Positions 1 through 10,507 are shown, counted from the stretch's first letter. The stretch: DNA of 64,000 nt from Actinobacteria bacterium OV320 (GCA_001298545.1 LJCX01000037.1:1-64000), one strand, 5' to 3'. Notes: generated by a model not told the origin, from the letters alone. Numbers and translations are program-made.

Positions 1-700
1 TCGCGGCGATGGCGGGCAGCCTGCGCGCGGCGGTGCGGAAGGTGCCGTGCGGGCGCTCGGCGGTCCCCTCGGAGCGCGGGAAGAACTCGTACCAGGCGCC
101 GTACAGGGCGCGTTCCCGCTCGACCAGTAGCGGCAGCGGCTCGGACGCGGTGACCAGCTCCCGCAGCGGATACCGGCCGAGCACGGCGTCGACCTCCGGT
201 GTCAGCGCCGCCGCGTAACGCTCGGCCACCGGAGCCGAGTCGTCGAGCAGCTTCTTCGCCGCGTCCCGCAACAGGGTGCGCTCCGGGCCGCGCGGGGCCC
301 GGGCGGCCGCCCGCTCGTAGAGCTGACCGCCCTCCTCCAGAACCAGGCCCGGATCGATCCCGGCCGGGATCTTGATCTCCGCGTGGTGGCGCCAGGTGGT
401 GATCGGGTCGCTCCAGGCCTCCACGGTGTAGGTCCAGCGGCCCATGGCCTCCAGGGTCACATCGGCTCCCCAGCGGTCGCTGCCGGGGGCGAGCTCGCGC
501 ATCGGGGTCCAGGGCCCGCGGCCGCCGTCCGGGTTCTTGAGGACCACGTTGGCGCCGATGGCGTCGTGGCCCTCGCGAAACACCGTCGCGGAGATCCGCA
601 CCGTCTCCCCGGTCACGGCTTTCGCCGGCCGCCTACCGCACTCCACGCGCGGTTCGACGTCCCGCACCGGGATACGGCCGATCGCCCTGGTGGACTTCAC
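1..700 (-). CDS. glgE: GlgE maltosyltransferase, N-terminal part
   Basis: Partial gene running off the left edge; about 233 N-terminal residues are visible. GlgE (alpha-1,4-glucan:maltose-1-phosphate maltosyltransferase, GH13_3) extends alpha-glucan chains with maltose-1-phosphate in the cytoplasm. The visible part is the family's N-terminal beta-sandwich (IGRIPV near residue 7, ATVFREGHDAIGANVV, WTPMRELAPG, TTWRHHAEIKIP) followed by the helical region. The catalytic barrel lies outside the window. The GTG start at 700 is preceded by GGAGGT six bases upstream. A DUF5133 gene lies 75 bp upstream on the same strand, and glgX is divergent nearby, so this is an alpha-glucan metabolism locus. Recognition is from memory of the family. 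Confidence 0.9.
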   Translation of the reverse strand, partial: MKSTRAIGRIPVRDVEPRVECGRRPAKAVTGETVRISATVFREGHDAIGANVVLKNPDGGRGPWTPMRELAPGSDRWGADVTLEAMGRWTYTVEAWSDPITTWRHHAEIKIPAGIDPGLVLEEGGQLYERAAARAPRGPERTLLRDAAKKLLDDSAPVAERYAAALTPEVDAVLGRYPLRELVTASEPLPLLVERERALYGAWYEFFPRSEGTAERPHGTFRTAARRLPAIAA

Positions 701-775
701 CCTTGCACCTCCGCTAGCTCGAAAATGGCTTCGTCCGCCCGGTGTTGGGCGAACGGACTGCACCTGCGCGCGGCG

Positions 776-1075
776 CTACGTCTCCGCGGGCAGGCAGGGG
801 AGCGGCCGCGTCGCGGAGAGCCGCGCGACGCCGCTTCTCCGGCTCAGGCCCCAGCGCTCCCGGTGGAGGGCGTCGACGCCGGCCCGCAGATACAGCTCGG
901 CGGCGTCCGCGGCCTCCCGTGCGCAGCGCTTGCCCATCAGCACGCAGAGGGTGTAGCCGCAGTCCTCGAAAGCGGCCCGCGCCGTGCGGTCGTCGGGTCG
1001 CGCCAGCATGTCCCGCTCCCAGGCCCGGTAACTGCGCAAGGTCCTGGCGACTTCTGTCTTCGCTGGTTGCAGCAT
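776..1075 (-). CDS. DUF5133 family protein
   Basis: A 99-residue protein resembling the small Streptomyces DUF5133 family: an acidic/basic helical protein with the characteristic stretch FEDCGYTLCVLMGKR near residues 38-52. No catalytic motif and no signal peptide are seen. I chose ATG 1075 because GGAAGG lies about 11 bases upstream; an in-frame ATG nine codons earlier (1102) has no clear ribosome binding site. It sits 75 bp upstream of glgE on the same strand and may be co-transcribed with it. DUF5133 genes often occur near sigma-factor or ATP-binding regulator genes, but the function is unknown. About 300 bp of non-coding DNA (1076-1372) separates it from the divergent ATP-binding protein gene and must hold both promoters. 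Confidence 0.65.
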   Translation of the reverse strand: MLQPAKTEVARTLRSYRAWERDMLARPDDRTARAAFEDCGYTLCVLMGKRCAREAADAAELYLRAGVDALHRERWGLSRRSGVARLSATRPLPCLPAET

Positions 1076-1372
1076 CGCGCTGTGCACCTTCCGGGAGTTC
1101 AAGCAAGGGGAGGTCGCTCGAGGCGGCCGGGTCGGCCCGTTGCGCGGAGGCGCGAAGTGTCCGACCTTGTGAGGCCTTCACTTATGGTGCACGGCGCATC
1201 ACCCAACGTCCTGTTGGATCTTGGTTGTGGTGTGCTCGTGTTGCACGAATGGCGTAGCAGCCCCACTGTGGTTGTGACTCTGGAGCGATTACCGCTCACG
1301 CTTCGTATTGGGGAACTCTGGCCCGTCGGGCCGAGCAGGAGTGGGAGCCTCGCCGGTGAGGAGCGAACGACG

Positions 1373-1887
1373 ATGAAGACAGCAGTCCCCTGCTACTACC
1401 ACCTCGATGTGGACGTCTGTCCGGAACGGGTCGGACAGGTCAGGCGCATCCTGGCCGCTCACCTGTCCTACTGGGAGCTCGAGACCCACGTCGAGACCGT
1501 CTGCCGCGGCGCCGAGATGCTGCTGACCGCGATCGACGAGCACGCCACGGACAAGCACACCTCGATCGAGATGTGGTGGAACGGACAACACCTGATCACG
1601 GCCGTCGGGGGCCGAGACCGCCGGCTGCGTCCCGACCAGGACCTGCGAGCCTGTCTGCAGCGCATCGCCGTGATGAGCGACGGCTGGGGGTGCTGCGCCA
1701 CCGGCACCGGAAGCCAGGTCATCTGGTTCTCCCAGCGGGCCCGCTCCGGCGAACGTGTCCCGCGGGTGCGGACCGGGCCCTCGCCGAGCCTGCGCGAGGT
1801 GCGTCAAGTGCCGCGCGAACTGCCGGTGGCGGCCCTGGCCGCCCCGGCCCCGACGGACGAGGCGCACGGCGCCCTGGAGGCCGCCCG

Positions 1888-1891
<4 letters not shown>
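1373..1891 (+). CDS. ATP-binding regulatory protein (HATPase_c_2/RsbW-like)
   Basis: A 172-residue protein resembling the small Streptomyces ATP-binding proteins of the anti-sigma kinase fold. The N-box is degenerate (RGAEMLLTAIDEHATDKH, residues about 43-60) and the last strands read MSDGWGCCATGTGSQVIWF (about 103-121). It may therefore bind nucleotide weakly or not at all. The tail after about residue 125 is Pro/Ala/Arg-rich. ATG 1373 follows GAGGAG by about 10 bases. Its TGA overlaps the GTG start of glgX (GTGA), indicating translational coupling. Such proteins are found beside glgX/treS genes in this genus, which suggests a regulatory link to glycogen metabolism. That link is inference. 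Confidence 0.75.
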
Positions 1892-4060
<2,169 letters not shown>

Positions 4061-4080
<20 letters not shown>

Positions 4081-4125
4081 GAGCCCCCGCGCCGTTCCGA
4101 CCGCGACCGGGGCGCTCAGCGCCCC
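4061..4125. repeat. Direct repeat and small hairpin between glgX and the VOC gene
   Basis: The 17-mer CCCCGCGCCGTTCCGAC occurs at 4061-4077 (end of glgX) and again at 4085-4101. It is followed by GGGGCGC-TCA-GCGCCCC (4109-4125), whose loop is the stop codon of the opposing VOC gene. The 7-bp stem between convergent genes could act as a weak bidirectional terminator. Confidence 0.5.
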
Positions 4126-4919
4126 CGGCTAGAGGTCACCGTGAACTGGGCGCCGTCCGGGTCGCGCAACACGGCCTCGTGGGCGGTCTCGATCAGCACA
4201 CTTCCGCCGTGCTTCTCGGCCGCCCGGGCACAGGCCGTCACGTCCGCGACGGCGAAGTGGACCTGCCAGTGCGGACGGATCGTGGGGTCGGGCGCCGCCT
4301 CCAGCGCGCCCGACTCGATCCGGGCGACCACATCGCCCCGGCTGCGCAGCACGACCTCGCCGCGCTCGTAGTGGACCTCGACGCAGCCGGGGCGGTCCGT
4401 GGCCCAGTCGAGGATCTCGCCGTAGAAGATGGCGGAGTCGAAGGCGTCGCGGGTGTGCAGCCTGATGAAGGCGGGCGCGTCCTGCCGCCAGGCCTCCCAG
4501 TTGCCGATCAGCTCGCCCTCCCAGATACCGAAGGTCGCGCCGTCCCGGTCGGCCAGCAGTGCCGCCCGGCCCGGCGGCAGCGAGATCGGGCCCACGGCCA
4601 CGGTTCCGCCGCGCTCCCGGGTCCGGGACGCGGCGTCGTCCGCGCTGGGCACGGCGAAGTACGGCGTCCAGGCGACCGCCATCTGCCACATCGAGGCGAC
4701 GGCGGCCACCCCGGCGACCGGCACGCTGCCGACCAGTGCCGTGCGGAAGTGGTCGCCGAGCACGCCCCGGCGCCACTCCCAGCCCAGGACGGCCTCGTAG
4801 AACCCCTGGGTGGCGTCCAGATCGCGGCTGGTCAGACTCACCCAGCAGGGCGCACCGAACACGGAGTGCGTGGAGACTGATCCCCGCGTACCGGGGGCGG
4901 ATGTCGGGCGACGGTTCAT
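4116..4919 (-). CDS. VOC family (glyoxalase/dioxygenase-fold) protein
   Basis: A 267-residue protein made of two vicinal-oxygen-chelate modules. The first covers about residues 20-130 (APCWVSLTSRDLDATQGFYEAVLGW) and the second about 145-262 (FIRLHTRDAFDSAIFYGEILDW). Two-module proteins of this length are common in Streptomyces and are usually annotated as glyoxalase/bleomycin-resistance-like; substrate is unknown. The His/Glu metal ligands of classical glyoxalase I are not clearly conserved, so I do not assign an enzyme. It is convergent with glgX, 35 bp apart. ATG 4919 has only a modest ribosome binding site (AGGAA, 11 bases upstream). Confidence 0.8.
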   Translation of the reverse strand: MNRRPTSAPGTRGSVSTHSVFGAPCWVSLTSRDLDATQGFYEAVLGWEWRRGVLGDHFRTALVGSVPVAGVAAVASMWQMAVAWTPYFAVPSADDAASRTRERGGTVAVGPISLPPGRAALLADRDGATFGIWEGELIGNWEAWRQDAPAFIRLHTRDAFDSAIFYGEILDWATDRPGCVEVHYERGEVVLRSRGDVVARIESGALEAAPDPTIRPHWQVHFAVADVTACARAAEKHGGSVLIETAHEAVLRDPDGAQFTVTSSRGR

Positions 4920-5205
4920 GGCACTCGCGTTCCTGGTCTCTCGGCCGGCGGGCTGGGCTACCGGGCTGGGCTACCACCAGCTACCACCAGTGTCCGGCCG
5001 GAACCGTCCCGGGCGCCTGCCGAGCAAGCCGGCGGCACGATGGAGCGGTGGCACGAGTACCGCAGGGAACGGCTGACGAAACCGCCCGGATCTTCGCGCT
5101 CCAGGAGAAGGCCGAGCAGCTGAAGGCGGCGCTCGCCTTCCAGCCCCCGGGCCTTCGGAGTGAGGTCCCCCTGGACCTTTGGAGTGAGGCCCCCCGGGGC
5201 GAGAG

Positions 5206-5997
5206 TCAGTCCGCCTCGGCGGCGATCTCCTCGCGCAGCCGGGCGAAGCAGCCGCTGAGCAGGCGTGAGACATGCATCTGCGAGATGCCCAGCTGCTCGG
5301 CGATCCGGCTCTGCGTCATGCCCGCGAAGAACCGCATGTACAGGATCGTCCGTTCGCGCTCCGGCAGGGCCCGTAGACAGGGCGCCACGGCCACCCGCTC
5401 GACGACGGCGTCGTAACCGGGATCGGGGTCGCCGAGGGCGTCCTCGAGCGCGTAGCCGTCGGTGCCGGGCAGTTCGGCCTCCAGCGACAGAGCGGAGAAG
5501 CACTCCAGCGCCTCCTCGCCGGTGCGCACCTCGTCCTCGGTGAGCTGCGCGTACGCGGCGATCTCGGCGACGGTGGGCGGACGCCCCGGAGTCGTCTGCG
5601 ACAGTTCCTTCGCGGCGCTCCGTACCCGATTGCGCAGGTCCTGGACCCGGCGAGGTACGTGCAGCGTCCACATGTGGTCGCGGAAGTGGCGCTTGATCTC
5701 ACCGGTGATCGTCGGCACCGCGTACGCCTCGAAGGCGCGGCCGCGGTCCGGGTCGTAGTGGTCGACGGCCTTGACGAGTCCCAGGGCGGCGACCTGGTAC
5801 AGGTCCTCCAGGTTCTCGCCGCGCCCCCGGAACCGGACGGCGATCCGTTCGGCCATGGGCAGCCAGAGTCGGACCAGCTCGTCCTTGAGCGCCTGGCGCT
5901 CCGGCCCGTCGGGCAGGCCGGTGAGCCGTACGAAGGACTCGCCGGTGTCGGGAGCGTCGTCGTGGGGGTGCTGCTTCGTTCTGACGGTGCTACGCAT
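5206..5997 (-). CDS. RNA polymerase sigma factor, SigB/SigF/SigG family
   Basis: A 263-residue group 3 sigma factor. Region 2 carries ENLEDLYQVAALGLVKAVDHYDP and the core-binding/-10 recognition stretch FEAYAVPTITGEIKRHFRD. Region 3 follows (RDHMWTLHVPRRVQDL). Region 4 has PERERTILYMRFF and the helix-turn-helix MTQSRIAEQLGISQMHVSRL near the C terminus. Streptomyces paralogues of this family control stress response and sporulation and are held by RsbW-like anti-sigma kinases; no anti-sigma gene is adjacent here. GAGGAAGG lies 8 bases before ATG 5997, with a GTG immediately upstream at 6000 as an alternative. The 286 bp 3' of the gene (4920-5205) contain no convincing gene. Confidence 0.92.
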   Translation of the reverse strand: MRSTVRTKQHPHDDAPDTGESFVRLTGLPDGPERQALKDELVRLWLPMAERIAVRFRGRGENLEDLYQVAALGLVKAVDHYDPDRGRAFEAYAVPTITGEIKRHFRDHMWTLHVPRRVQDLRNRVRSAAKELSQTTPGRPPTVAEIAAYAQLTEDEVRTGEEALECFSALSLEAELPGTDGYALEDALGDPDPGYDAVVERVAVAPCLRALPERERTILYMRFFAGMTQSRIAEQLGISQMHVSRLLSGCFARLREEIAAEAD

Positions 5998-6225
5998 CAC
6001 GCGCGCCTTCCTCAGAAGGATGCCGGTGGGCGATCGGGCACCGTGGGAACCCGCGATCGGACCGAACGGGAGAACACCCGGGACCGGCCGCGCGGCGGGA
6101 TCCCACGGACGTGCCTCCTGTCCGAAGCACTCCTGTCCGGATGCCCGTCATAGAGCTTCTTGAACCATTTTCTCCCTAATTGCCCCGTGTCGCTCATTGA
6201 CGCGCACCCTCTGATGCGCACCCTT

Positions 6226-6241
6226 GACTCTCCCTTGAGTC
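6226..6241. promoter_or_regulatory. Inverted repeat upstream of MarR gene
   Basis: GACTC-TCCCTT-GAGTC (5-bp arms, 6-bp spacer) lies about 50 bp upstream of the MarR/ABC operon and is a plausible autoregulatory operator. A -10-like TAATCT at 6275-6280 would place the transcription start at about 6287, making the GTG at 6288 leaderless. The rest of the 6001-6287 gap shows nothing else I can name. Confidence 0.4.
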
Positions 6242-6287
6242 GATCACCCCTGTCGGTTAGCTCTGACACAGAGGTAATCTCGTTCGC

Positions 6288-7013
6288 GTGGATCAGGAGC
6301 GATGGGACCAGGAGACGTTCCCGGAAGAGCTCGCCGACGCGCTCGTCGGCGTCCAGCGGCTGCTCAGACGGCGGCTGCGGGCGGGCCTGACCGTGCCGCG
6401 GCTGCGCGGTGCCGAGGTCGAGCTGCTGCGCCTGGTCGAGGCGCGGCCCGGCATCGGTGTCTCGGACGCCGCCAAGGAGCTGTACCTGGCGGGCAACTCC
6501 GTCTCGACCCTCGTCAACCAGCTGGTCAAGGACGGCTACCTGGTCCGCGAGACCGACCCCGCCGACCGGCGCGCCGCCCGGCTGCTGCTCACCGAGGCGG
6601 CCGAGGCCCGGCTGCGGGCGTCGCGGGGGGGGGGCGCCCCCCCCCGCCGGCCGGCAGCCGCCCGCCCCCACGCCGCCCACCCGGGAGGCCGCCCCGCGGC
6701 CCCCCCCCCCCCCCCCCCGCCCGCCCGCCCCCCCCGCGCCCCCCGCCCCCCCCACCCCCCCCCCCCCCCCGCCGCGAGTTCGTCGAGGATTTCGGCGAGC
6801 CGCCCCCGGTGCCGCGCGGTGAGCCGTCCGGTGTCGTCCGGCGGCGGGGGGGGGGGGGGGCCGGGGGGGGGGGCGGGGGGGGGGCGGCGCGCCGCACTCG
6901 TCGGCCGGCAGCTCGCCCGCCTCGACGCCGCCGACCGGGAAGCCCTGCGCGCGGCGCTCCCCGCCCTGCGCGCGCTCGCCGTCAACCTGCACGAGGAGGC
7001 CGAGGAGTCATGA
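6288..7013 (+). CDS. MarR family regulator, interrupted by a homopolymer block
   Basis: The first 113 codons encode a typical MarR winged helix (DAAKELYLAGNSVSTLVNQLVKDGYLVRETDPADRRAARL in outline). The last about 40 codons encode the C-terminal dimerisation helix (RRAALVGRQLARLDAADREA). Between them lie 86 codons of Gly/Pro/Arg-rich translation (6627-6884) caused by long C and G runs. Removing the block, which is a multiple of three, rejoins the two halves into a normal-sized MarR of about 155 residues. The stop overlaps the ABC ATPase start (ATGA), so it probably regulates that exporter. Whether the gene is intact depends on whether the block is real. Confidence 0.75.
   Translation: MDQERWDQETFPEELADALVGVQRLLRRRLRAGLTVPRLRGAEVELLRLVEARPGIGVSDAAKELYLAGNSVSTLVNQLVKDGYLVRETDPADRRAARLLLTEAAEARLRASRGGGAPPRRPAAARPHAAHPGGRPAAPPPPPPPARPPRAPRPPHPPPPPAASSSRISASRPRCRAVSRPVSSGGGGGGGPGGGAGGGRRAALVGRQLARLDAADREALRAALPALRALAVNLHEEAEES
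6627..6884. repeat. Low-complexity poly-C/poly-G block inside the MarR gene
   Basis: The left arm is almost pure C (19 C at 6700-6718, 16 C at 6755-6770). The right arm is almost pure G (15 G at 6846-6860, plus more runs to 6884). A normal-complexity core of about 75 bp (6771-6846) lies between them and, on the minus strand, reads as a plausible coding fragment (DDTGRLTARHRGRLAEILDE). C-rich and G-rich arms could pair as a long hairpin. This composition is unlike anything else in the window. Most likely an assembly or base-calling artefact. Confidence 0.8.
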
Positions 7014-7861
7014 CGACCGACAGCGCCACGCACGCCGTCGCCTGCACCGGGCTCGCCTACGCCTTCGGTGACACGAAGGCGGTCGACGGGCTCGACCTGA
7101 CCGTCCGGGAGGGCGAGGTCTTCGGCCTGCTCGGGCCCAACGGAGCCGGCAAGACCACCGCCATCCGCTGCATCACGACCCTGCTGCCCGTCCCGTCCGG
7201 CATGGTGCGCGTCTTCGGTCACGACACCGCCGGCGACCGCATGGCCGTACGCAGGCTGCTCGGCTACGTCCCGCAGCAGCTGTCCGCCGACTCGGGGCTC
7301 ACCGGCCGGGAGAACGTCTCCCTGTTCGCCCGCGTCTTCGACGTGTCCCGGCGCGAGCGTGCCGAACGCGTCGACCAGGCGCTGGGCGCCGTCGGTCTCA
7401 CGGACGCCGCCGACCGGCTCGCCGGCACCTACTCCGGCGGTATGGTCCGTCGTCTCGAACTCGCCCAGGCCCTGGTCAGCGCGCCCCGGCTGCTGATCCT
7501 CGACGAACCGACGATCGGCCTCGACCCGATCGCCCGAACGGGTGTCTGGGAGCACATCACCGCCGTACGCGAGGCCACCGGCATGACCGTCCTGGTGACC
7601 ACGCACTACATGGACGAGGCCGACCAGTACTGCGACCGGGTCGGCCTGATGCACCGCGGCCGGATCCGCGCCCTCGGCACCCCCGCCGAGCTCCGGCAGG
7701 GGCTCGGCGAACGCCGACGCGCCGAGGGCGCCCCGGCCACCGCCCCGCTGCCGACCCTGGAGGACGTCTTCCGGGAGGTCGCCGGCAGCGGCCTCGACGA
7801 GCAGGCAGGAGATTTCCGCGATGTCCGAAGCACCCGCCGTACCGCTCAGCGCGTCGGCTGA
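7010..7861 (+). CDS. ABC transporter ATP-binding protein (drug-exporter type)
   Basis: A 283-residue ATPase of the DrrA/CcmA-like exporter family. Walker A is GPNGAGKTT (about 43-51), the Q-loop lies in YVPQQLS, the signature is YSGGMVRRLELAQAL (about 144), Walker B is LLILDEPT and the switch His lies in LVTTHYMDEADQ. Its ATG overlaps the MarR stop and its 3' end overlaps the permease gene by 41 bp, so the three genes form one operon. It probably powers export of a hydrophobic compound controlled by the upstream MarR protein. The substrate is unknown. Confidence 0.92.
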   Translation: MTTDSATHAVACTGLAYAFGDTKAVDGLDLTVREGEVFGLLGPNGAGKTTAIRCITTLLPVPSGMVRVFGHDTAGDRMAVRRLLGYVPQQLSADSGLTGRENVSLFARVFDVSRRERAERVDQALGAVGLTDAADRLAGTYSGGMVRRLELAQALVSAPRLLILDEPTIGLDPIARTGVWEHITAVREATGMTVLVTTHYMDEADQYCDRVGLMHRGRIRALGTPAELRQGLGERRRAEGAPATAPLPTLEDVFREVAGSGLDEQAGDFRDVRSTRRTAQRVG

Positions 7862-8681
7862 GCGCGCCCGTCCGCAGCACATCGACCTGCTGCTGCGGCC
7901 GCCCCGGCCCCGCGTCGGCTGGCGGCTGCTGCCGGCCCGGGTCGCCGCCCTGTGCGCCGTCGAACTGCAGAAGCTGCGCCACGACCGCACCGAGCTGTAC
8001 ACCCGGGCGGTCCAGCCGGCCCTGTGGCTGCTGATCTTCGGTCAGACCTTCACCCGCATCAAGGCGATCCCGACCGACGGCATCCCCTACATCGACTATC
8101 TGGCGCCCGGCATCATCGCCCAGTCCGCGATGTTCATCGCCATCTTCTACGGCATCCAGATCATCTGGGAGCGGGACGCCGGCGTCCTCAACAAGCTGCT
8201 CGTCACGCCGACTCCGCGCTCCGCGCTGATCACCGGCAAGGCGTTCGCGGCCGGGGTGAAGTCGGTGATCCAGGCGGTCGTCGTGGTCGTCATCGCCGCC
8301 CTGCTCGGTGTCGCCCTGACCTGGAACCCGCTGAAGCTGCTCGGGGTCGCCGCGATCGTCGTCCTCGGCTCGGCCTTCTTCTCCTGCCTGTCGATGACCA
8401 TCGCGGGCATCGTCCTCAGCCGCGACCGCCTGATGGGCTTCGGGCAGGCGATCACCATGCCGCTGTTCTTCGGCTCCAACGCGCTCTACCCGGTCGCCAT
8501 CATGCCGGGCTGGCTCCAGGCCGTCAGCAAGGTCAACCCCCTCAGCTACGAGGTGGACGCGCTGCGGGGGCTGCTCCTCGGCACGCCCGCGCACCTCGCC
8601 CTCGACTTCGGGGTGCTGATCGTGGCCGCCGCGCTCGGCATCGCCGCGGCCTCCTCGCTGCTGGGCCGGCTGGCCCGCTGA
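7821..8681 (+). CDS. ABC-2 type transporter permease
   Basis: A 286-residue ABC-2 (DrrB-like) permease. After a cytoplasmic N terminus of about 60 residues there are about six membrane segments: ALWLLIFGQTF, MFIAIFYGIQII, the Val-rich VIQAVVVVVIAALLGV, LGVAAIVVLGSAFFS, ITMPLFFGSNALYPVAIM and the C-terminal VLIVAAALGIAAASSLL. It pairs with the ATPase encoded immediately upstream, with a 41-bp coding overlap. The 190 bp downstream hold the promoter of the next gene. Confidence 0.9.
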   Translation: MSEAPAVPLSASAERARPQHIDLLLRPPRPRVGWRLLPARVAALCAVELQKLRHDRTELYTRAVQPALWLLIFGQTFTRIKAIPTDGIPYIDYLAPGIIAQSAMFIAIFYGIQIIWERDAGVLNKLLVTPTPRSALITGKAFAAGVKSVIQAVVVVVIAALLGVALTWNPLKLLGVAAIVVLGSAFFSCLSMTIAGIVLSRDRLMGFGQAITMPLFFGSNALYPVAIMPGWLQAVSKVNPLSYEVDALRGLLLGTPAHLALDFGVLIVAAALGIAAASSLLGRLAR

Positions 8682-8761
8682 TCCCGGCCGGGAACGTGAT
8701 GTGCGGCACGCCCGCGCCAGGCCCTTTCGCGGCCTGCCGGCGGATTCTGCCTGCGCACGGC

Positions 8762-8842
8762 TTGATCAGCGATCAAAAGGGATGAATTCCCTGGCCACAG
8801 CGCATTCTGCTCATTTGACAGTGCGATCGGCGCACGGATAGG
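8762..8842 (+). promoter_or_regulatory. Inverted repeat and promoter upstream of the 8873 gene
   Basis: A perfect inverted repeat TTGATC-AGC-GATCAA lies at 8762-8776. A -35 TTGACA (8815-8820) and a -10-like GATAGG (8837-8842) are 16 bp apart. Transcription would start about 25 bp before the GTG at 8873. The repeat may be an operator or the tail of the upstream operon. Confidence 0.4.
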
Positions 8843-8872
8843 AAGCAGCCGGTAGAAGTCGAGAGGTGGACT

Positions 8873-9394
8873 GTGTACGAGCCGAACGTGGTCGGGGACT
8901 GGCAGGAGTACGACGAGCATGCCGGTCTGCGGGTCTGCGTCCACCGCCTGGAGCAGAGTGAGCCGCCCAGGGGACGCGACGACGCCGCAGAGGGGCTGAC
9001 GTACTTCTGCCTGCGGGTGACCGTCGAGAACCGGGGCGGCAAGAACTCCACGATCCACCTCGAGGACGGGCAGATCGACGTACGGCTCGGGCCCGACGGG
9101 GAGAGCGCGTTCATCGACTGGCGCAACTCGCAGTTCATCGAGGGCTTCGACGTCTATCCGCTGCGCCGGGCCACCGCGGTGCTGTACGCGGCGGGACCCG
9201 AGGCGTCGCTCGCCCAGGTGGACGTCCAGGTCCAGCTGCGGGTCGACGACGACTGGGCCGACCGCCGGCTGTGGACGGGCGGCATCGGCCTGGCCGAGGG
9301 ATCCGGCGGGGCCCCGGCCGGCGCCGGACGCGACAGCCTGGCCCGCCAGATCAGCAACTTCCTGCGCGACCAGGCCGAAGAGGGCAGCGCCTGA
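8873..9394 (+). CDS. Hypothetical protein, beta-sandwich (DUF4352-like)
   Basis: A 173-residue acidic protein without signal peptide. The centre (YFCLRVTVENRGGKNSTIHL; IDVRLGPDGESAFIDWRNS) looks like the beta-sandwich of DUF4352-type domains, which often flank stress or secretion genes, but the match is by eye only. The C terminus is Gly/Ala-rich then helical. GTG 8873 is preceded by GAGAGG at a spacing of about 6. It stands alone between the ABC operon and the convergent hemC gene. No function can be assigned. Confidence 0.65.
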   Translation: MYEPNVVGDWQEYDEHAGLRVCVHRLEQSEPPRGRDDAAEGLTYFCLRVTVENRGGKNSTIHLEDGQIDVRLGPDGESAFIDWRNSQFIEGFDVYPLRRATAVLYAAGPEASLAQVDVQVQLRVDDDWADRRLWTGGIGLAEGSGGAPAGAGRDSLARQISNFLRDQAEEGSA

Positions 9395-9444
9395 GGGGTG
9401 CCGCGCCTGAGGGGTGCCGCGCCCTTCGCCTCGTCGGCGGACGG

Positions 9445-10389
9445 TCAGTGCGGGATGCCGTCGATGATCTCGCGCGCGCCCTGACGCAGCAGCGACACCG
9501 CCACCGACGTGCCGAGCGTCGCCGGATCCAGACGTCCGGCCCACTCGTGGGCGTTCAGCCGGGTCTTCCCGTCCGGGGTGAACACACAGGCCCGCAGGGA
9601 CAGTTCGCCGCTGCGGTCCACGCGCGCGAAGCCGGCGATCGGGCTGTTGCAGTGGCCCTGGAGCACATGCAGGAACATGCGTTCCGCCGTGGCCTCCCGA
9701 TGGGTGGCCGGATCGCCCAGCCCGCTGACGACGTCGATGACGTCGGTGTCCCCCTCGCGGCACTGCAGGGCGAGGATGCCCGCGCCGATCGGCGGCATCA
9801 TCGTCTCCGGCGACAACACCTCGCTGATCACGTCCTGCCGCCCGATGCGCTCCAGGCCCGACACGGCGAGCAGCAGCGCGTCCGCCTCGCCCGCCGCCAG
9901 CTTCTCCAGCCGCCGGTTGGCGTTGCCCCGGAACGGCACACACTCCAGGTGGGGATGGGTGGCGGCGAGCTGGGCGACCCGGCGCACCGAGGAGGTGCCG
10001 ATCCGCGTCCCGGCCGGAAGCTCGTCCAGGGTGCGGCCACCCGGGTGCACCAGGGCGTCACGGATGTCGTCGCGCCGCAGGAACGCGGCGAACACGGTGC
10101 CCGCGGGCAGCGGCCGGTCCGCCGGCACGTCCTTGACGCAGTGCACCGCGAGATCCGCCGCACCGGCCAGCAGCGCCGCGTCGACCTCCTTGGTGAAGGC
10201 GCCCTTGCCGTCGACCTTCGACAGGTCGCCCATCCATTTGTCGCCGGTCGTCTTCACGGGGACGACCTCGGTGCGCACACCGGGATGAAGAGTGGCCAAC
10301 TCCGAGCGCACGCGCTCCACTTGGGCCAGCGCCATGGGCGAGTCACGGGAGACGATACGGATCATTTCCGGAACGGACATGCGGGACAC
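9445..10389 (-). CDS. hemC: Porphobilinogen deaminase (hydroxymethylbilane synthase)
   Basis: A 314-residue HemC: polymerises four porphobilinogen units to hydroxymethylbilane in tetrapyrrole synthesis. The N-terminal substrate site (VHCVKDVPADRPLP; RRDDIRDALV; GTSSVRRVAQL) and FRGNANRRLEKL are clear. The dipyrromethane-cofactor cysteine is Cys247 in LQGHCNSPIAG, where most HemC proteins have GGC. Streptomyces normally keep a hemC in a hemA-hemC-hemD-hemB cluster; none of those genes is adjacent here, so this may be a second copy. GTG 10389 has GAGGG six bases upstream; the ATG three codons later is the alternative. It is convergent with the 8873 gene. Confidence 0.9.
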   Translation of the reverse strand: MSRMSVPEMIRIVSRDSPMALAQVERVRSELATLHPGVRTEVVPVKTTGDKWMGDLSKVDGKGAFTKEVDAALLAGAADLAVHCVKDVPADRPLPAGTVFAAFLRRDDIRDALVHPGGRTLDELPAGTRIGTSSVRRVAQLAATHPHLECVPFRGNANRRLEKLAAGEADALLLAVSGLERIGRQDVISEVLSPETMMPPIGAGILALQCREGDTDVIDVVSGLGDPATHREATAERMFLHVLQGHCNSPIAGFARVDRSGELSLRACVFTPDGKTRLNAHEWAGRLDPATLGTSVAVSLLRQGAREIIDGIPH

Positions 10390-10507
10390 GATAGACCCTC
10401 GCGGGCCGTGCCCCGTGCCGGTGGTCGGTTTCGGTCGCGGGTGGACGGCCCGTCGCCGGCGGTTCCACGGGCACGCGGACGAGTGGCGGTCGACCGCGTC
10501 TGCGTCG

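Noticed and set aside
383..1372. Upstream extension of the ATP-binding protein frame
   Set aside because: It runs antisense through glgE and the DUF5133 gene; ATG 1373 with GAGGAG is the sensible start.
5040..5150. Possible remnant of an ANTAR/coiled-coil gene (MERWHEYRRERL in one frame, ETARIFALQEKAEQLKAAL in the next)
   Set aside because: The resemblance to N-termini of ANTAR proteins is suggestive, but no ANTAR core or sensible continuation follows; too weak to annotate.
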